Counted from the first letter of the stretch, positions 9,060 to 18,016 are shown. The stretch is 64,000 bases of DNA from Rhodospirillaceae bacterium (GCA_002709955.1 PAQY01000002.1:232448-296447); one strand, 5' to 3'. The notes: generated by a model not told the origin, from the letters alone. Made by a program: numbers and translations.

Positions 9060-10202
9060 ATGTCTAGCCCGCCGGAAAAAGGTGTGACGAACAGAAAAGC
9101 AAAAAATCCTTTGCTGCCAGAGACATTTGAGCAACGCGGGGTCTATGTTCCCTTTACGACGCCTATTCTGGCCTATGCACGGTTGCGGCGTCCCATTGGC
9201 GGATCGTTGGAGGTCCTGATCCCCGGCCTGGCGGGGGGCTCTGAAACCTACATAATTCCTTACAAAGTATTGCCCGATGTCCTGAATTTGCTGGTACATG
9301 ATCGCGCCTTGCATGAGGAATTGTTGAATTTGCGCAAGATTTCACCGGGGCGCGTGCGCCAATCTGCGAATCTGGTTGCGATGACCGGGTTAGGGGGGCC
9401 GGCCCTTGCGAAACGCGCAAAGCAGGACAGGCAGTCTGAACAGGAATTACCGACCCTGATTCTGTTCAGTTTGATTCGAAATGCAATCAGCCAATTGGCC
9501 CCCAGTCATCCCGGTGTCGCAAATCTGGATGGACGGCAAATTGCGACCCCTGAAGGATTGAATTTGGCCCGTGAGGCATTGGGGGGCTATGGTCAGACAA
9601 TCGGTGAAAGCGGGAACAAAATTTACGCGCGCCTGGAACGCTGGGCCAATGTTCTGGCCCCGCTGGGCATGTCGGATGGGTCGATCAAGGGTCCATTGCT
9701 GATCCTGTTGACGACGCTGGAAGATTTGACGGTGGAATTGTCAAAATGGCTTATTCAGGAACCCCCGGATACGGCAGAAATGGCCCAGCGGACAGTGACC
9801 GCAGCCCGTGCTGCGGCCCAAAGAGCCCGGGATCATTTGAATGCGATTGCGGAAATGGAAAAGGCCATGGCGGAACCATTGCGCAGCTTCGATGAAACGG
9901 AAAACAAGATCACCCTGCATATTGAGCGGATTTCCCTGATGCTGGACGGGTGGCAACGGGTTATTGACCTGTGGGAAATGGGGCGCGACGGGGACCGTTT
10001 TTTCCAACGCGATACGTTGGAAGGCTTTGCACATTATTTGCCGATCCTGCCGCTGGAGGCTGTGGGAGAGAATGTAGAATTGTGGGAAAACCTGCGGGAG
10101 AGTCAGAACCGGTGGGGCCGGACCAGCGAACACGGTATTGATGCCGGGATGGATCAGGAGACAAAAGCCAAGCTGTCCAAGTTCCGAAAGGAACCGGTAT
10201 GA
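9060..10202 (+). CDS. Conserved-looking protein of unknown function (gene A of a two-gene unit)
   Basis: 380 aa, family not recognised. No signal peptide and no membrane segment, so cytosolic. The N-terminal third holds a beta-rich stretch (YARLRRPIGGSLEVLIPGLAGGSETYIIPYKVLP); the rest is predominantly helical, with an Ala/Arg-rich helix pair about 245-290 that could be coiled coil. ATG 9060 is chosen because TAAGGG (9044-9049) is 10 nt upstream; a TTG at 9051 is closer than an SD allows. The stop overlaps the next ATG in ATGA, so the two products are made together and may form a complex; that is inference. Confidence 0.75.
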   Translation: MSSPPEKGVTNRKAKNPLLPETFEQRGVYVPFTTPILAYARLRRPIGGSLEVLIPGLAGGSETYIIPYKVLPDVLNLLVHDRALHEELLNLRKISPGRVRQSANLVAMTGLGGPALAKRAKQDRQSEQELPTLILFSLIRNAISQLAPSHPGVANLDGRQIATPEGLNLAREALGGYGQTIGESGNKIYARLERWANVLAPLGMSDGSIKGPLLILLTTLEDLTVELSKWLIQEPPDTAEMAQRTVTAARAAAQRARDHLNAIAEMEKAMAEPLRSFDETENKITLHIERISLMLDGWQRVIDLWEMGRDGDRFFQRDTLEGFAHYLPILPLEAVGENVELWENLRESQNRWGRTSEHGIDAGMDQETKAKLSKFRKEPV

Positions 10203-11593
10203 GCAGCGCTGGGGAGCAATTACAGGGTTTCCTGAATCAACTTCCTGAAAAGGAGTTGAAGATTCTGGCTGCAAAAATTGAACTGGATCGTGGTGAAAAC
10301 AAGTTTGGCATTCCCCATGATGCCATTATGGCGCTGTTGCGCCCACGCCTGGCCGAAACGCGGGCACCGCGCATATTCACACCGCAACGGTTACTGTGTC
10401 TGCCATTTGAAGACATGCTGATCTTTAAGGATCCAGATCCAAAACAGCCGGGTAAAATTGCGCGCGCAACAATTGGACCGATGTGGAACCTGTTGATGGA
10501 GCGCGCAAAGCCAAAATGGGACCCGATTGCTGAGGCCTTTGTCGTGGCTCAGAAAAAGGGCGATGAGACGACGAAAAACCAGACCGCATCAGCCCTATGG
10601 GCATTGGCGGCGCAGACGTTGAAGGAATGGGATACCGAGCTTGGCACAGATGCCGGTGAAATTCGCGCGGCGGCAAAAAAGATCGGCGGCACCAAGCGAT
10701 TGGAAGACCTGCGGGAAATGACGGCGATCCTGGCCATCGCGGATATTGTCGAATCCCTGAAGGAAAAGCTGCCCCGGAAGCCGATCCTGAATTTCACCCC
10801 TGAACATGTGACGATTGTGAAGCGTCATTATGACATGGTGGGCGATCAGGCGGCGGATCATGAGGTGTTTTTGCTGTTGGCCCTGATGGGACGATTGCTG
10901 CAACCCTTTCCAATTCTGAAGGTGTTCCGGGCCTTATCGCGCAAGCTGGATGACACGCTGACCAGCAGCACGGATTTGGGCATTGCTGGAAATATTGTCA
11001 TAGAAGCGCTGGAGCGAGATGCCGATGCCGTTGCTGAGGCCGCGCATGCACCCAATGCCACAGAAACAGACGTGATTGCCAAGGCCAAACGATTCTCATT
11101 GGCGTTCAAGGGCATTACGGCTGATATCGGTATCCGTCGGGATGGGGATTGGGGCAAACGCATGTATGGATGCCGTGGCAAGGTCAGTCATGCGATTGAA
11201 AATCTGGTTCTGTCGAATGCCCAGGATGTGATCCTGAACATGCTGCCCAATAAGGGGAAGGGCATTCCGGATTTTTCAGATTTCCCAGATGAGGAGAAGT
11301 TTGAATTGGCCGAGCGGCGGGCGCGGGCGCTGGGGGAGGCATCGCGCATGGCGGAACAGATCGGGCTGCAATCTGCCTGTCAAAGCAAGGTCAACCAATT
11401 GCGCAAAGACCTTGAACAATACGCAGCCAAAATCATTGAAAAACTGCCCAAGGTCGGCCCCGATAACAAGCCAGAGGCCAGTGCCCATCTGGCAACAACC
11501 GTGCGATTGGTTGAATTGATCACCAATTCTGACACAGCCGATTTGCTGCGGCGGCGCGGAAATGCGTCCCTTACCGGCAAGACGTTGAGCTAG
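10199..11593 (+). CDS. Conserved-looking protein of unknown function (gene B of a two-gene unit)
   Basis: 464 aa, family not recognised. Entirely soluble and helical, rich in Lys/Glu/Ala. It begins with a helix (EQLQGFLNQLPEKELKILAAKIE) and has a short conserved-looking segment LLCLPFEDMLIF near residue 65 and a WGKRMYGCRGKVSHAIENLV segment near 320. No nucleotide-binding, protease or DNA-binding motif can be seen. It is translationally coupled to gene A by ATGA. The two lie between a GNAT gene and the guanidine riboswitch, with their own upstream region of 218 bp or more, so they form a self-contained unit. Confidence 0.75.
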   Translation: MSSAGEQLQGFLNQLPEKELKILAAKIELDRGENKFGIPHDAIMALLRPRLAETRAPRIFTPQRLLCLPFEDMLIFKDPDPKQPGKIARATIGPMWNLLMERAKPKWDPIAEAFVVAQKKGDETTKNQTASALWALAAQTLKEWDTELGTDAGEIRAAAKKIGGTKRLEDLREMTAILAIADIVESLKEKLPRKPILNFTPEHVTIVKRHYDMVGDQAADHEVFLLLALMGRLLQPFPILKVFRALSRKLDDTLTSSTDLGIAGNIVIEALERDADAVAEAAHAPNATETDVIAKAKRFSLAFKGITADIGIRRDGDWGKRMYGCRGKVSHAIENLVLSNAQDVILNMLPNKGKGIPDFSDFPDEEKFELAERRARALGEASRMAEQIGLQSACQSKVNQLRKDLEQYAAKIIEKLPKVGPDNKPEASAHLATTVRLVELITNSDTADLLRRRGNASLTGKTLS

Positions 11594-11675
11594 AACACCA
11601 ATTCGAAACGTTTAAGGCATTTAGAATTTCTGGTGGATCAACTGTTTCTCGCATTTTAGAATGGTCCTCTTGACA

Positions 11676-11747
11676 GGAGGACGACCTCCCCCAATTGCGG
11701 GCAGTAATGACCAGGACGGCCTGGCCTCGTTAGAATTGGGAGAGGTC
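11676..11747 (+). promoter_or_regulatory. Guanidine-II (mini-ykkC) riboswitch
   Basis: Two hairpins with the diagnostic ACGR tetraloop: P1 GGAGG-ACGA-CCTCC (11676-11689) and P2 CCAGG-ACGG-CCTGG (11711-11724), followed at once by the SD of an SMR exporter gene. Known guanidine-II RNAs bind one guanidinium per ACGR loop and the two loops kiss. The segment 11683-11696 (3' half of P1 plus linker) is complementary in 13 of 14 positions to 11734-11747, which contains the SD GGGAGAGG. So without ligand the SD can be paired, and guanidine stabilising P1 should free it: a translational ON switch. Confidence 0.93.
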
Positions 11748-11748
11748 A

Positions 11749-12066
11749 ATGCCTTGGTTATATCTTCTGGTTGCCGGTCTTCTTGAAATCGTGTGGGCCT
11801 ATACGATGAAGCAGTCTCATGGCTTCACGCGGCTGATACCATCTCTGATCACATTTGCTACGATGGGGGCCAGCTTCTGGCTGTTAGCCCTGGCAATGCA
11901 AACAATTCCGCTTGGAACCGCCTATGCGATCTGGACGGGAATAGGTGCCGTAGGGGCCTTTATCATCGGAATAGTCTTCTTGGCGGAACCTGTCAGCGCC
12001 TTGAGACTCATCGCCATTACCCTGATTGTTTCAGGATTGGTGTTGTTGAAGGTATCCAGCGACTGA
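11749..12066 (+). CDS. gdx: Gdx/SugE-type SMR guanidinium exporter
   Basis: 105 aa with four membrane helices, the size of the small multidrug resistance family. Glu13 (GLLEIVW) is the conserved membrane carboxylate that exchanges protons for substrate, and KQSHGFT at about residues 21-27 is typical of the Gdx/SugE branch rather than EmrE. Gdx proteins work as antiparallel dimers that export guanidinium. The guanidine-II riboswitch directly upstream supports this substrate. SD GGGAGAGG lies 4-11 nt before the ATG. Confidence 0.93.
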   Translation: MPWLYLLVAGLLEIVWAYTMKQSHGFTRLIPSLITFATMGASFWLLALAMQTIPLGTAYAIWTGIGAVGAFIIGIVFLAEPVSALRLIAITLIVSGLVLLKVSSD

Positions 12067-12090
12067 CCTTATCGGGCTTAAATCCGGGTG

Positions 12091-12132
12091 GTCCACGGCC
12101 AAAGGGCCAGCCGCGTGTGTGCTTTATTTTTT
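12091..12132 (+). terminator. Probable intrinsic terminator after gdx
   Basis: A GC-rich imperfect hairpin built around GGCC-AAAG-GGCC (12097-12108), with outer CACGG/CCGCGTG partners, is followed by a T-rich tract TTTATTTTTT (12123-12132). Position and shape fit a Rho-independent terminator separating gdx from the leader RNA downstream; the spacing between stem and T tract is longer than ideal. Confidence 0.45.
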
Positions 12133-12133
12133 G

Positions 12134-12436
12134 AGTGGGGCAGTCGTGCAATTTACGCATGGCTCCCCTGCGGAATGAAGGGTACTCGTCAGCGTCACTT
12201 GGCTTTATATCGATTTTCAGAAGACAGACGCTCGAAGCACGTGCCACTGGCCCCTGCGATCGGGAAAGGCCTCCCAAGAAATTGGATATCCCGGCCCCAC
12301 CGATCCTGTCCCCCCTCGGCGAAAGCCGTTTGAGGATGGGTGTATGTAACGACGGAGGCGTCCTTTTTGGACAGTTTGGGTAAAGCGGTTCCAATAGTGG
12401 GATCGTCCTACCCCATCCTTAAGGGAGTGCCGGGAT
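12134..12436 (+). ncRNA. Structured 5' leader, candidate alphaproteobacterial speF leader RNA
   Basis: This stretch of about 300 nt has no plausible gene but many complementary segments: a GGGG/CCCC-closed hairpin (12137-12169, loop AATTTAC), an AGCGTC/GACGCT stem (12191-12196 with 12227-12232), GGGA/TCCC (12262-12275), a GAAA-capped CGGC/GCCG hairpin (12317-12328), a long-range GGATGGG/CCCATCC pair (12334-12340 with 12412-12418), and GACG/CGTC followed by CTTTTT (12351-12368), which could terminate. A leader RNA called speF is known upstream of ornithine decarboxylase genes in Alphaproteobacteria; identity here is inferred from position and structure, not from a covariance search. Confidence 0.6.
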
Positions 12437-13684
12437 ATGACTATCGTACACGGCGGCCTAGCGGTCGCTGCAACCTCTGCTATTTCTATCGACAATGCGC
12501 ATGCCCATGGTCTGCATCTGGTGGATGCTGGTACGCCAGCTCCAACGACACTGACCGGGCGTTTGGCGGATTTTGTTGCCAATGCGCGTTTTGACCGCCC
12601 AACCCTGGTTATGGACCTGGATGCGGTGGCGGAACGCTATCGTCTGTTGGCTGCCGCACTGAATCCAGCCCATATCCATTATGCTGTAAAGGCGAACCCA
12701 GCCCCGCAATTGCTGGCCCGTCTTGCCGCCGAAGGCTCCAATTTCGATGTCGCCAGCCGTGGTGAGATTGAACAGTGCCTGGCCCTGGGGATCCCGGCGG
12801 CTCGCCTGTCCTATGGCAACACGATCAAGCGCCGCGCTGATATCGCCTTTGCTGCAGCCGCTGGCGTGACCATGTTCGCCTTCGACTCTGAAGCGGAATT
12901 GACCAAACTGGCCGATGTCGCCCCGAACACGACGGTTTACTGTCGCGTTCTGGTCGATGGAACCGGCGCGGAATGGCCCCTGGGCAAGAAATTTGGCTGT
13001 GCGGATCAAATGGCGGAAGAATTGCTGGTTCGTGCGGTGGAGCTTGGCTTCCAGCGTCCTGGAATCAGCTTCCATGTTGGCTCTCAACAGACCGATCTGG
13101 GTGCCTGGGACCGATGCTTTGCCCGTGCCCGCGCCTTGATTGATCGTCTGGCGGCCCGTGGCGTTGACATTGGCCTGATCAATCTGGGGGGCGGCTTCCC
13201 ATCCACCATGACCCGATCAAAGGCTCAGGAACCGCGCGTTTATGCGGAAACTGTTCGCGCCCATGCGTTGCGTCATTTTGGCGATCTGGACGTTCATATG
13301 ATCGCAGAACCCGGCCGCGGCCTGGTGGCCGATGCGGGATGTATTGTATGCGAAGTCGTGCTGGTGTCTGAAAAAGGCGATGGCGACGATCGTCGTTGGG
13401 TTTACCTGGATATCGGAAAGTTTTCCGGCCTGGCAGAAACCATGGACGAAGCAATTCGCTATAACTTTGAAACACCCGATAATGGCGGCCCGGAAGGCCC
13501 TGTTGTAATCGCAGGCCCCAGCTGTGACAGCGCAGATGTGATGTATGAGAAGAATGCCTACAGCCTGCCCGTTAGCCTGCAGGAAGGCGACCGGGTGCTG
13601 ATCCTGGCGACCGGTGCTTATACAACCACATACAGCTCTGTTGGGTTCAACGGGTTCCCTCCGCTGGATGCGGTCTGCCTGTAA
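12437..13684 (+). CDS. speF: Type III PLP-dependent ornithine/lysine decarboxylase family protein
   Basis: 415 aa. Makes putrescine (or cadaverine) by decarboxylation. PLP lysine K85 lies in YAVKANP; HVGSQ (213-217), GGGFP (251-255) and EPGRG (291-295) bind cofactor phosphate and substrate; C363-D364 in GPSCDSADV is the catalytic Cys/Asp contributed across the dimer, as in eukaryote-like ODC. The first 35-40 residues precede the normal start of the fold. SD AAGGGAG (12421-12427) is 9 nt from ATG. The structured leader suggests RNA-level control by a polyamine-related signal. Substrate choice between ornithine and lysine is not settled by sequence. Confidence 0.88.
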   Translation: MTIVHGGLAVAATSAISIDNAHAHGLHLVDAGTPAPTTLTGRLADFVANARFDRPTLVMDLDAVAERYRLLAAALNPAHIHYAVKANPAPQLLARLAAEGSNFDVASRGEIEQCLALGIPAARLSYGNTIKRRADIAFAAAAGVTMFAFDSEAELTKLADVAPNTTVYCRVLVDGTGAEWPLGKKFGCADQMAEELLVRAVELGFQRPGISFHVGSQQTDLGAWDRCFARARALIDRLAARGVDIGLINLGGGFPSTMTRSKAQEPRVYAETVRAHALRHFGDLDVHMIAEPGRGLVADAGCIVCEVVLVSEKGDGDDRRWVYLDIGKFSGLAETMDEAIRYNFETPDNGGPEGPVVIAGPSCDSADVMYEKNAYSLPVSLQEGDRVLILATGAYTTTYSSVGFNGFPPLDAVCL

Positions 13685-13727
13685 AATACTATCGTTCGAA
13701 CCGACGGAAATCATAATGTAGTGCGTT

Positions 13728-13761
13728 ATTACCTCTCAGATGAAACACTCTGAGAGGTAAT
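13728..13761 (+). promoter_or_regulatory. 13-bp perfect hairpin enclosing the SD of the next gene
   Basis: Left arm 13728-13740 (ATTACCTCTCAGA) and right arm 13749-13761 (TCTGAGAGGTAAT) are perfect inverted repeats around an 8-nt loop. The right arm contains GAGAGG, the only SD-like element before the ATG at 13765. The hairpin is followed by TTTAT, so it may also end the transcript of the decarboxylase gene; both roles are possible. Confidence 0.6.
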
Positions 13762-13764
13762 TTT

Positions 13765-14400
13765 ATGATGGGTTCCACAAGGGTACTGAGTGCGCTGATT
13801 TTAGCAGCATTTTGCGCATCACAGCTTCCTGCAAGCGCACATGCTGCCCCGCCAGCCCATGCGCCGGCCCATGGATGGCGCGATAAACATCAGCATGACC
13901 ATTACCGGCATGATGATCGTTATGACCGGAATTATCGCAACAAGAACGCGTATTCCCGGAACCATGCCCTGCCACACCAAAACACCGCTTACAGTGGGTC
14001 CATGTTTGGCTGTAATGGAGATGTTCTTGGCGGCCTTGTTGGTGGTATCGCCGGGGCCGCGCTTGGATCACAGTTCGGAAAGGGAGATGGTAAGATCGTC
14101 GCGATTATCAGTGGTGCGATTGTTGGCGTTATGGCAGGCGGCAGCATTGGGCGCAGTGTCGATATTACCAACAACAATTGTATCGCCCAGACGATGGAAC
14201 AAATTCCTGACGCACAGCCGGTTGTTTGGCGGGGTGCACAAGACCGGACCTATTCCATTACCCCGACGAAAACCTTTGACGTTGCCCCAGGCGCCTATTG
14301 CCGGGAATATACCAGCACCGCCACTGTCGCGGGTCAGCAGCAACAGGTCTATGGGACCGCATGCCGTCAACCGGACGGGGCCTGGAAAATTATCGGATAG
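13765..14400 (+). CDS. Exported glycine-zipper (17 kDa surface-antigen-like) protein
   Basis: 211 aa (ATG at 13765 or 13768). Signal peptide with Ala-rich cleavage region ending near residue 28 (SAHAA). Then a His/Tyr/Arg/Asn-rich low-complexity linker (about 35-72), and a glycine-zipper 2TM segment (about 85-132: [17 protein letters not shown] and [13 protein letters not shown]). The C-terminal domain (about 150-211) has paired Cys (YCREYTSTA... [12 protein letters not shown]), the RT0821/Lpp1724 surface-antigen pattern. Probably outer-membrane or periplasmic. Its SD lies in the 13-bp hairpin just upstream. Confidence 0.82.
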   Translation: MMGSTRVLSALILAAFCASQLPASAHAAPPAHAPAHGWRDKHQHDHYRHDDRYDRNYRNKNAYSRNHALPHQNTAYSGSMFGCNGDVLGGLVGGIAGAALGSQFGKGDGKIVAIISGAIVGVMAGGSIGRSVDITNNNCIAQTMEQIPDAQPVVWRGAQDRTYSITPTKTFDVAPGAYCREYTSTATVAGQQQQVYGTACRQPDGAWKIIG

Positions 14401-14486
14401 CTGTAAGGGCCTCTAAATCTGGTATTTTCTGTTCAGCCCTGCTATCTGCTAGTCCGCAGTCACGCCAGCGCGGAAGGAACAGCACA

Positions 14487-15086
14487 ATGCGGCAGGCATC
14501 GGTTGAGCGAAATACAAAGGAAACCAAGATATCAGGCACCGTCGGAATCGATGGGGAAGGGCGCTATGACGTCGCAACCGGTATTGGGTTCCTGGATCAT
14601 ATGCTGGAGCAACTGTCCAAGCACAGTCTGATTGACCTGACGCTGCGGGCCGAGGGGGATCTGCACATTGATTACCACCACACGACCGAAGATTCCGGCT
14701 ATGTGGTTGGTGAAGCCCTGATCAAGGCCCTGGGCGATCGCAAGGGGATTGAGCGCTATGGTCATGCCTATATCCCGATGGATGAAACGCTGACCCGCGT
14801 CTCCATTGATCTGTCGGGCCGTCCCTATCTGGTGTGGAAGGTGAATTTCACCCGCCCGAAGCTGGGGGATTTCGATACAGAGCTTTTCAAGGAATGGTTC
14901 GCCGCCTTTGCCCAATCGGCGGGGGCGACGCTGCATGTCGAAAACCTGTATGGCGAAAACAATCACCATATCGCGGAAAGCTGCTTTAAGGGGCTGGCCC
15001 GGGCCTTGAAGGCTGCGGTGACGCTGGACCCGCGAAAGGCGGATCAGATCCCCTCCACCAAGGGTACATTGGGTGGGACCCTGTAA
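14487..15086 (+). CDS. hisB: Imidazoleglycerol-phosphate dehydratase
   Basis: 199 aa, monofunctional enzyme of histidine synthesis (IGP to imidazole-acetol phosphate). Metal-binding repeats are visible: [17 protein letters not shown] and [22 protein letters not shown] 14487 follows the SD GGAAGGA; the long upstream frame overlaps the previous gene and has no support. First gene of hisB-hisH-hisA-hisF-hisE, with 3 bp to hisH. Confidence 0.97.
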   Translation: MRQASVERNTKETKISGTVGIDGEGRYDVATGIGFLDHMLEQLSKHSLIDLTLRAEGDLHIDYHHTTEDSGYVVGEALIKALGDRKGIERYGHAYIPMDETLTRVSIDLSGRPYLVWKVNFTRPKLGDFDTELFKEWFAAFAQSAGATLHVENLYGENNHHIAESCFKGLARALKAAVTLDPRKADQIPSTKGTLGGTL

Positions 15087-15089
15087 TCG

Positions 15090-15722
15090 ATGCTGACCAC
15101 AATCGTTGATTATGGGTCGGGCAACCTGCATTCCGCCGCGAAAGCGTTTGAGCGGATGGCGGGGCCGTCTGATCGGATTTCTGTCACGGATGATGTCGCT
15201 GTCATCGCCGGGGCGGATCGCATTGTGCTGCCCGGCGTGGGCGCGTTTGGAGATTGCCGTGCTGGCCTGATGAAGGTTGAGGGACTTTACGAAACCTTGC
15301 AGACAGCCGTGATCGACAAGGCCCGCCCGTTTCTGGGAATCTGTGTCGGGATGCAGTTAATGGCGACATTGGGGGAAGAACACGGGGCACATGATGGGTT
15401 CGGGTGGATCGCAGGCAGGGTGACCGCGATCCGGCCGGATGATCCCACCTTGAAGGTTCCGCATATGGGCTGGAACAATCTGGTGAATTGTGCGGCGCAT
15501 CCCGTATTGGATGGCATATCAACGGCGGCTTATTGTTATTTTGTGCACAGCTTTCATTTGAAGACGGACAAGGCCACAGACTGTCTGGCACAGGTTGACT
15601 ATGGTGAAAAACTGACGGCGATGGTCGGGCGTGACAATATGGTTGGTGTCCAATTCCATCCAGAGAAAAGTCAGGCCCCTGGATTGCGATTGATTTCCAA
15701 TTTCCTAACCTGGAAGCCTTAA
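15090..15722 (+). CDS. hisH: Imidazole glycerol phosphate synthase, glutamine amidotransferase subunit
   Basis: 210 aa. Class I glutaminase that feeds ammonia to HisF. Catalytic triad: C85 in [10 protein letters not shown]190 and E192 in [10 protein letters not shown]-terminal [10 protein letters not shown] and PHMGWNN are family signatures. Tight spacing to hisB (3 bp) and 19 bp to hisA indicate one operon. Confidence 0.97.
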   Translation: MLTTIVDYGSGNLHSAAKAFERMAGPSDRISVTDDVAVIAGADRIVLPGVGAFGDCRAGLMKVEGLYETLQTAVIDKARPFLGICVGMQLMATLGEEHGAHDGFGWIAGRVTAIRPDDPTLKVPHMGWNNLVNCAAHPVLDGISTAAYCYFVHSFHLKTDKATDCLAQVDYGEKLTAMVGRDNMVGVQFHPEKSQAPGLRLISNFLTWKP

Positions 15723-15741
15723 GCGGCAAAGGGAGTTCCCA

Positions 15742-16476
15742 ATGATTCTGTACCCCGCGATTGATCTGAAAGACGGCCATTGCGTGCGCCTGTTGCGTGG
15801 CGATATGCAGGCGGCGACTGTCTTTAATGAAGACCCCGCCGCCCAGGCCATGGCCTTTGTAGAGGCTGGGGCGAGCTGGATCCATGTCGTGGACCTGAAT
15901 GGTGCATTTTCGGGAAAGTCAGAAAATGCCGATGCTGTGTCATCCATACTCAAAGCTGTTGGCAGCCGGGCAAAGGTTCAGCTTGGCGGGGGCATTCGGT
16001 CGGTTGGGCATGTATCCGCCTGGTTGGATCGGGGCGTATCGCGGGTAATCCTGGGTACAGTTGCGGTGAAAGACCCCCGTACCGTCCGGGCCGCCTGTGC
16101 GGCTTTTCCCGGCTGTGTCGCGGTGGGGATCGACGCACGCGATGGTAAGGTCGCAGTCGAAGGCTGGGCGGAAACGACAGAGATCGAAGTGCTGGACCTG
16201 GCCCGAAAATTTGAAGACGAGGGGGTTGCTGCCATCATCTATACCGATATTGATCGGGACGGGGCCTTGCAGGGGGTCAATGTCACGGCAACCAAGGCCC
16301 TGGCAGATGCGCTATCGACGCCGGTGATTGCCTCGGGCGGCCTGTCTTCGTTAGATGATTTGAAGGCTTTGCAGGCTGTCGGTGGTATCGCTGGGGCGAT
16401 TTCCGGTCGGGCCTTGTATGACGGGCGTATGGATCTTGCCGAAGCCCTGGCTGTGCTGAAGCAAAAGAAGGATTAG
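15742..16476 (+). CDS. hisA: ProFAR isomerase
   Basis: 244 aa, (beta-alpha)8 barrel that isomerises the aminoaldose ProFAR to PRFAR. Catalytic Asp8 (YPAIDLKDG) and Asp131 ([11 protein letters not shown]) are present, as are the two half-barrel phosphate sites (LGGGIRS and ASGGLSS). SD AAAGGGAG precedes the ATG. Five bases separate its stop from hisF. Confidence 0.97.
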   Translation: MILYPAIDLKDGHCVRLLRGDMQAATVFNEDPAAQAMAFVEAGASWIHVVDLNGAFSGKSENADAVSSILKAVGSRAKVQLGGGIRSVGHVSAWLDRGVSRVILGTVAVKDPRTVRAACAAFPGCVAVGIDARDGKVAVEGWAETTEIEVLDLARKFEDEGVAAIIYTDIDRDGALQGVNVTATKALADALSTPVIASGGLSSLDDLKALQAVGGIAGAISGRALYDGRMDLAEALAVLKQKKD

Positions 16477-16481
16477 GCGCG

Positions 16482-17276
16482 ATGCTGACCACCCGCGTAA
16501 TTCCCTGTCTGGACGTGAAAGACGGTCGCGTGGTCAAGGGTGTGAATTTCGTCGGTTTGCGTGATGCGGGCGATCCGGTGGAACAGGCCCGGATTTATGA
16601 TGCGGCCGGCGCGGATGAACTGACCTTTCTGGATATCACCGCCAGTTCGGACAATCGCGAAACCATCTATGATGTGGTTTCCCGCACGGCAGAGGTTGCC
16701 TTCATGCCCCTGACCGTGGGCGGTGGGGTGCGTGTCGTTGATGATATCCGCAAATTGCTGCTGGCCGGGGCCGATAAGGTATCGATCAACACGGCTGCGG
16801 TGAAGCGCCCCGAATTTGTGGCGGAGGCGGCGGAGCGGTTCGGGTCGCAATGTGTTGTCGTGGCGATTGATGCCAAAGCAGTGGCCCCGGATCGATGGGA
16901 GATTTTCACCCATGGCGGTCGGGAAGCGACCGGCATTGATGCCATTGCCTTTGCCAGACAGGTTGTCAGCCTGGGGGCGGGGGAAATCCTGCTGACCTCC
17001 ATGGACAAGGATGGCACCAAGAGTGGCTTCAACATTCCGTTGACCCGGGCGATATCGGATGCGGTTTCTGTGCCCGTCATTGCATCGGGCGGTGTTGGCA
17101 CCCTGGATCATCTGGTGGAAGGTGTGCGCGATGGCCATGCCTCTGCGGTTCTGGCTGCGTCCATTTTCCATTTTGGCGAATTTTCCATTGCCCAGGCCAA
17201 GGCCCATATGGCGAAAAATGGCATATTGGTGCGCCCCGTGGATGGCGGCAGCGCCGCTGTTGTTGAGAAGGAGTAA
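16482..17276 (+). CDS. hisF: Imidazole glycerol phosphate synthase, cyclase subunit
   Basis: 264 aa barrel, partner of HisH; uses PRFAR plus ammonia to make IGP and AICAR. Catalytic Asp11 (IPCLDVKDG) and Asp130 (VVAIDAK) are present, with the VGGGVR and ASGGVGT phosphate-binding loops. Internal similarity to HisA reflects their common ancestry. Overlapping operon context with hisA and hisE. Confidence 0.97.
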   Translation: MLTTRVIPCLDVKDGRVVKGVNFVGLRDAGDPVEQARIYDAAGADELTFLDITASSDNRETIYDVVSRTAEVAFMPLTVGGGVRVVDDIRKLLLAGADKVSINTAAVKRPEFVAEAAERFGSQCVVVAIDAKAVAPDRWEIFTHGGREATGIDAIAFARQVVSLGAGEILLTSMDKDGTKSGFNIPLTRAISDAVSVPVIASGGVGTLDHLVEGVRDGHASAVLAASIFHFGEFSIAQAKAHMAKNGILVRPVDGGSAAVVEKE

Positions 17277-17280
17277 GCTG

Positions 17281-17616
17281 ATGTCGATGCCCGCAGATGC
17301 CGCAATTCTGGACCGGTTGTATCAACGCGTGGCAAGCCGGAAGGGCGCGGATCCGACGACGTCCTATACGGCAAAACTGTTTTCAAAAGGTCGCCCCAAA
17401 ATCGCCCAGAAGGTGGGGGAAGAGGCGGTGGAAACTGTCATTGAGGCACTGGGCGGAGACAAGGATGCGCTGGCCTCAGAAAGTGCTGATCTGTTGTATC
17501 ATCTTTTGGTGCTATGGGCCGATGCAGGCTTGAAGCCCGAAGAGGTTTGGGCGAAGCTTGCCGCGCGTCAGGGCACATCGGGCCTGGCGGAAAAAGCTGC
17601 GAGGCTTAAGGAATAA
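17281..17616 (+). CDS. hisE: Phosphoribosyl-ATP pyrophosphohydrolase
   Basis: 111 aa all-alpha MazG-like enzyme, second step of histidine synthesis. The metal-binding KVGEEAVETVIEA and SESADLLYHLLV helices are present. ATG 17281 is 7 nt after the SD AAGGAG that sits in the hisF stop region; a longer frame reading through hisF is spurious. Separate from hisI, which is not in the window. Its TAA overlaps the HIT-gene ATG by one base. Confidence 0.95.
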   Translation: MSMPADAAILDRLYQRVASRKGADPTTSYTAKLFSKGRPKIAQKVGEEAVETVIEALGGDKDALASESADLLYHLLVLWADAGLKPEEVWAKLAARQGTSGLAEKAARLKE

Positions 17617-18014
17617 TGGGGAAAGACGGGAACGGGATCACGGCAATGACCTATAATGATCAGAACATTTTTGCGAAGATTCTAAGGGGCGAAATTCCGT
17701 GCAACAAGGTCTATGAAGACGATCATGCACTGGCCTTTCACGACATTGCGCCCCAGGCCCCGGTCCATGTTCTGGTAATCCCTAAAGGTCCTTATGTTTC
17801 CCATGCGGATTTTTCAGAGAAAGCCAGCGATGCCGAAATCGCTGGTTTCTATCGCGCCGTTGGTACGGTGGCGCGTCAGTTAGACTTGGACGAGCCGGGC
17901 TATCGCCTGATTGCCAATCATGGCCCTGCATCCTTTCAGGAAGTCCCACATCTGCATGTTCATATCCTGGGTGGCCGCCCGATGAAGGGCATGGTGCCGA
18001 AGGCTGAGTCCTGA
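17616..18014 (+). CDS. HIT-family (histidine triad) nucleotide-binding protein
   Basis: 132 aa, HinT-like. The triad PHLHVHILGG puts His at 112, 114 and 116, the active site of AMP-lysine and nucleoside phosphoramidate hydrolases. IFAKILRGEIPCNKVYEDD is the standard N-terminal strand-helix. Start: ATG 17616 overlaps hisE's TAA by one base and has AAGGA just upstream; ATG 17646 is an alternative giving 122 aa, closer to usual HinT length. Last gene of the his operon, a common association in Alphaproteobacteria. Confidence 0.93.
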   Translation: MGKDGNGITAMTYNDQNIFAKILRGEIPCNKVYEDDHALAFHDIAPQAPVHVLVIPKGPYVSHADFSEKASDAEIAGFYRAVGTVARQLDLDEPGYRLIANHGPASFQEVPHLHVHILGGRPMKGMVPKAES

Positions 18015-18016
18015 CC

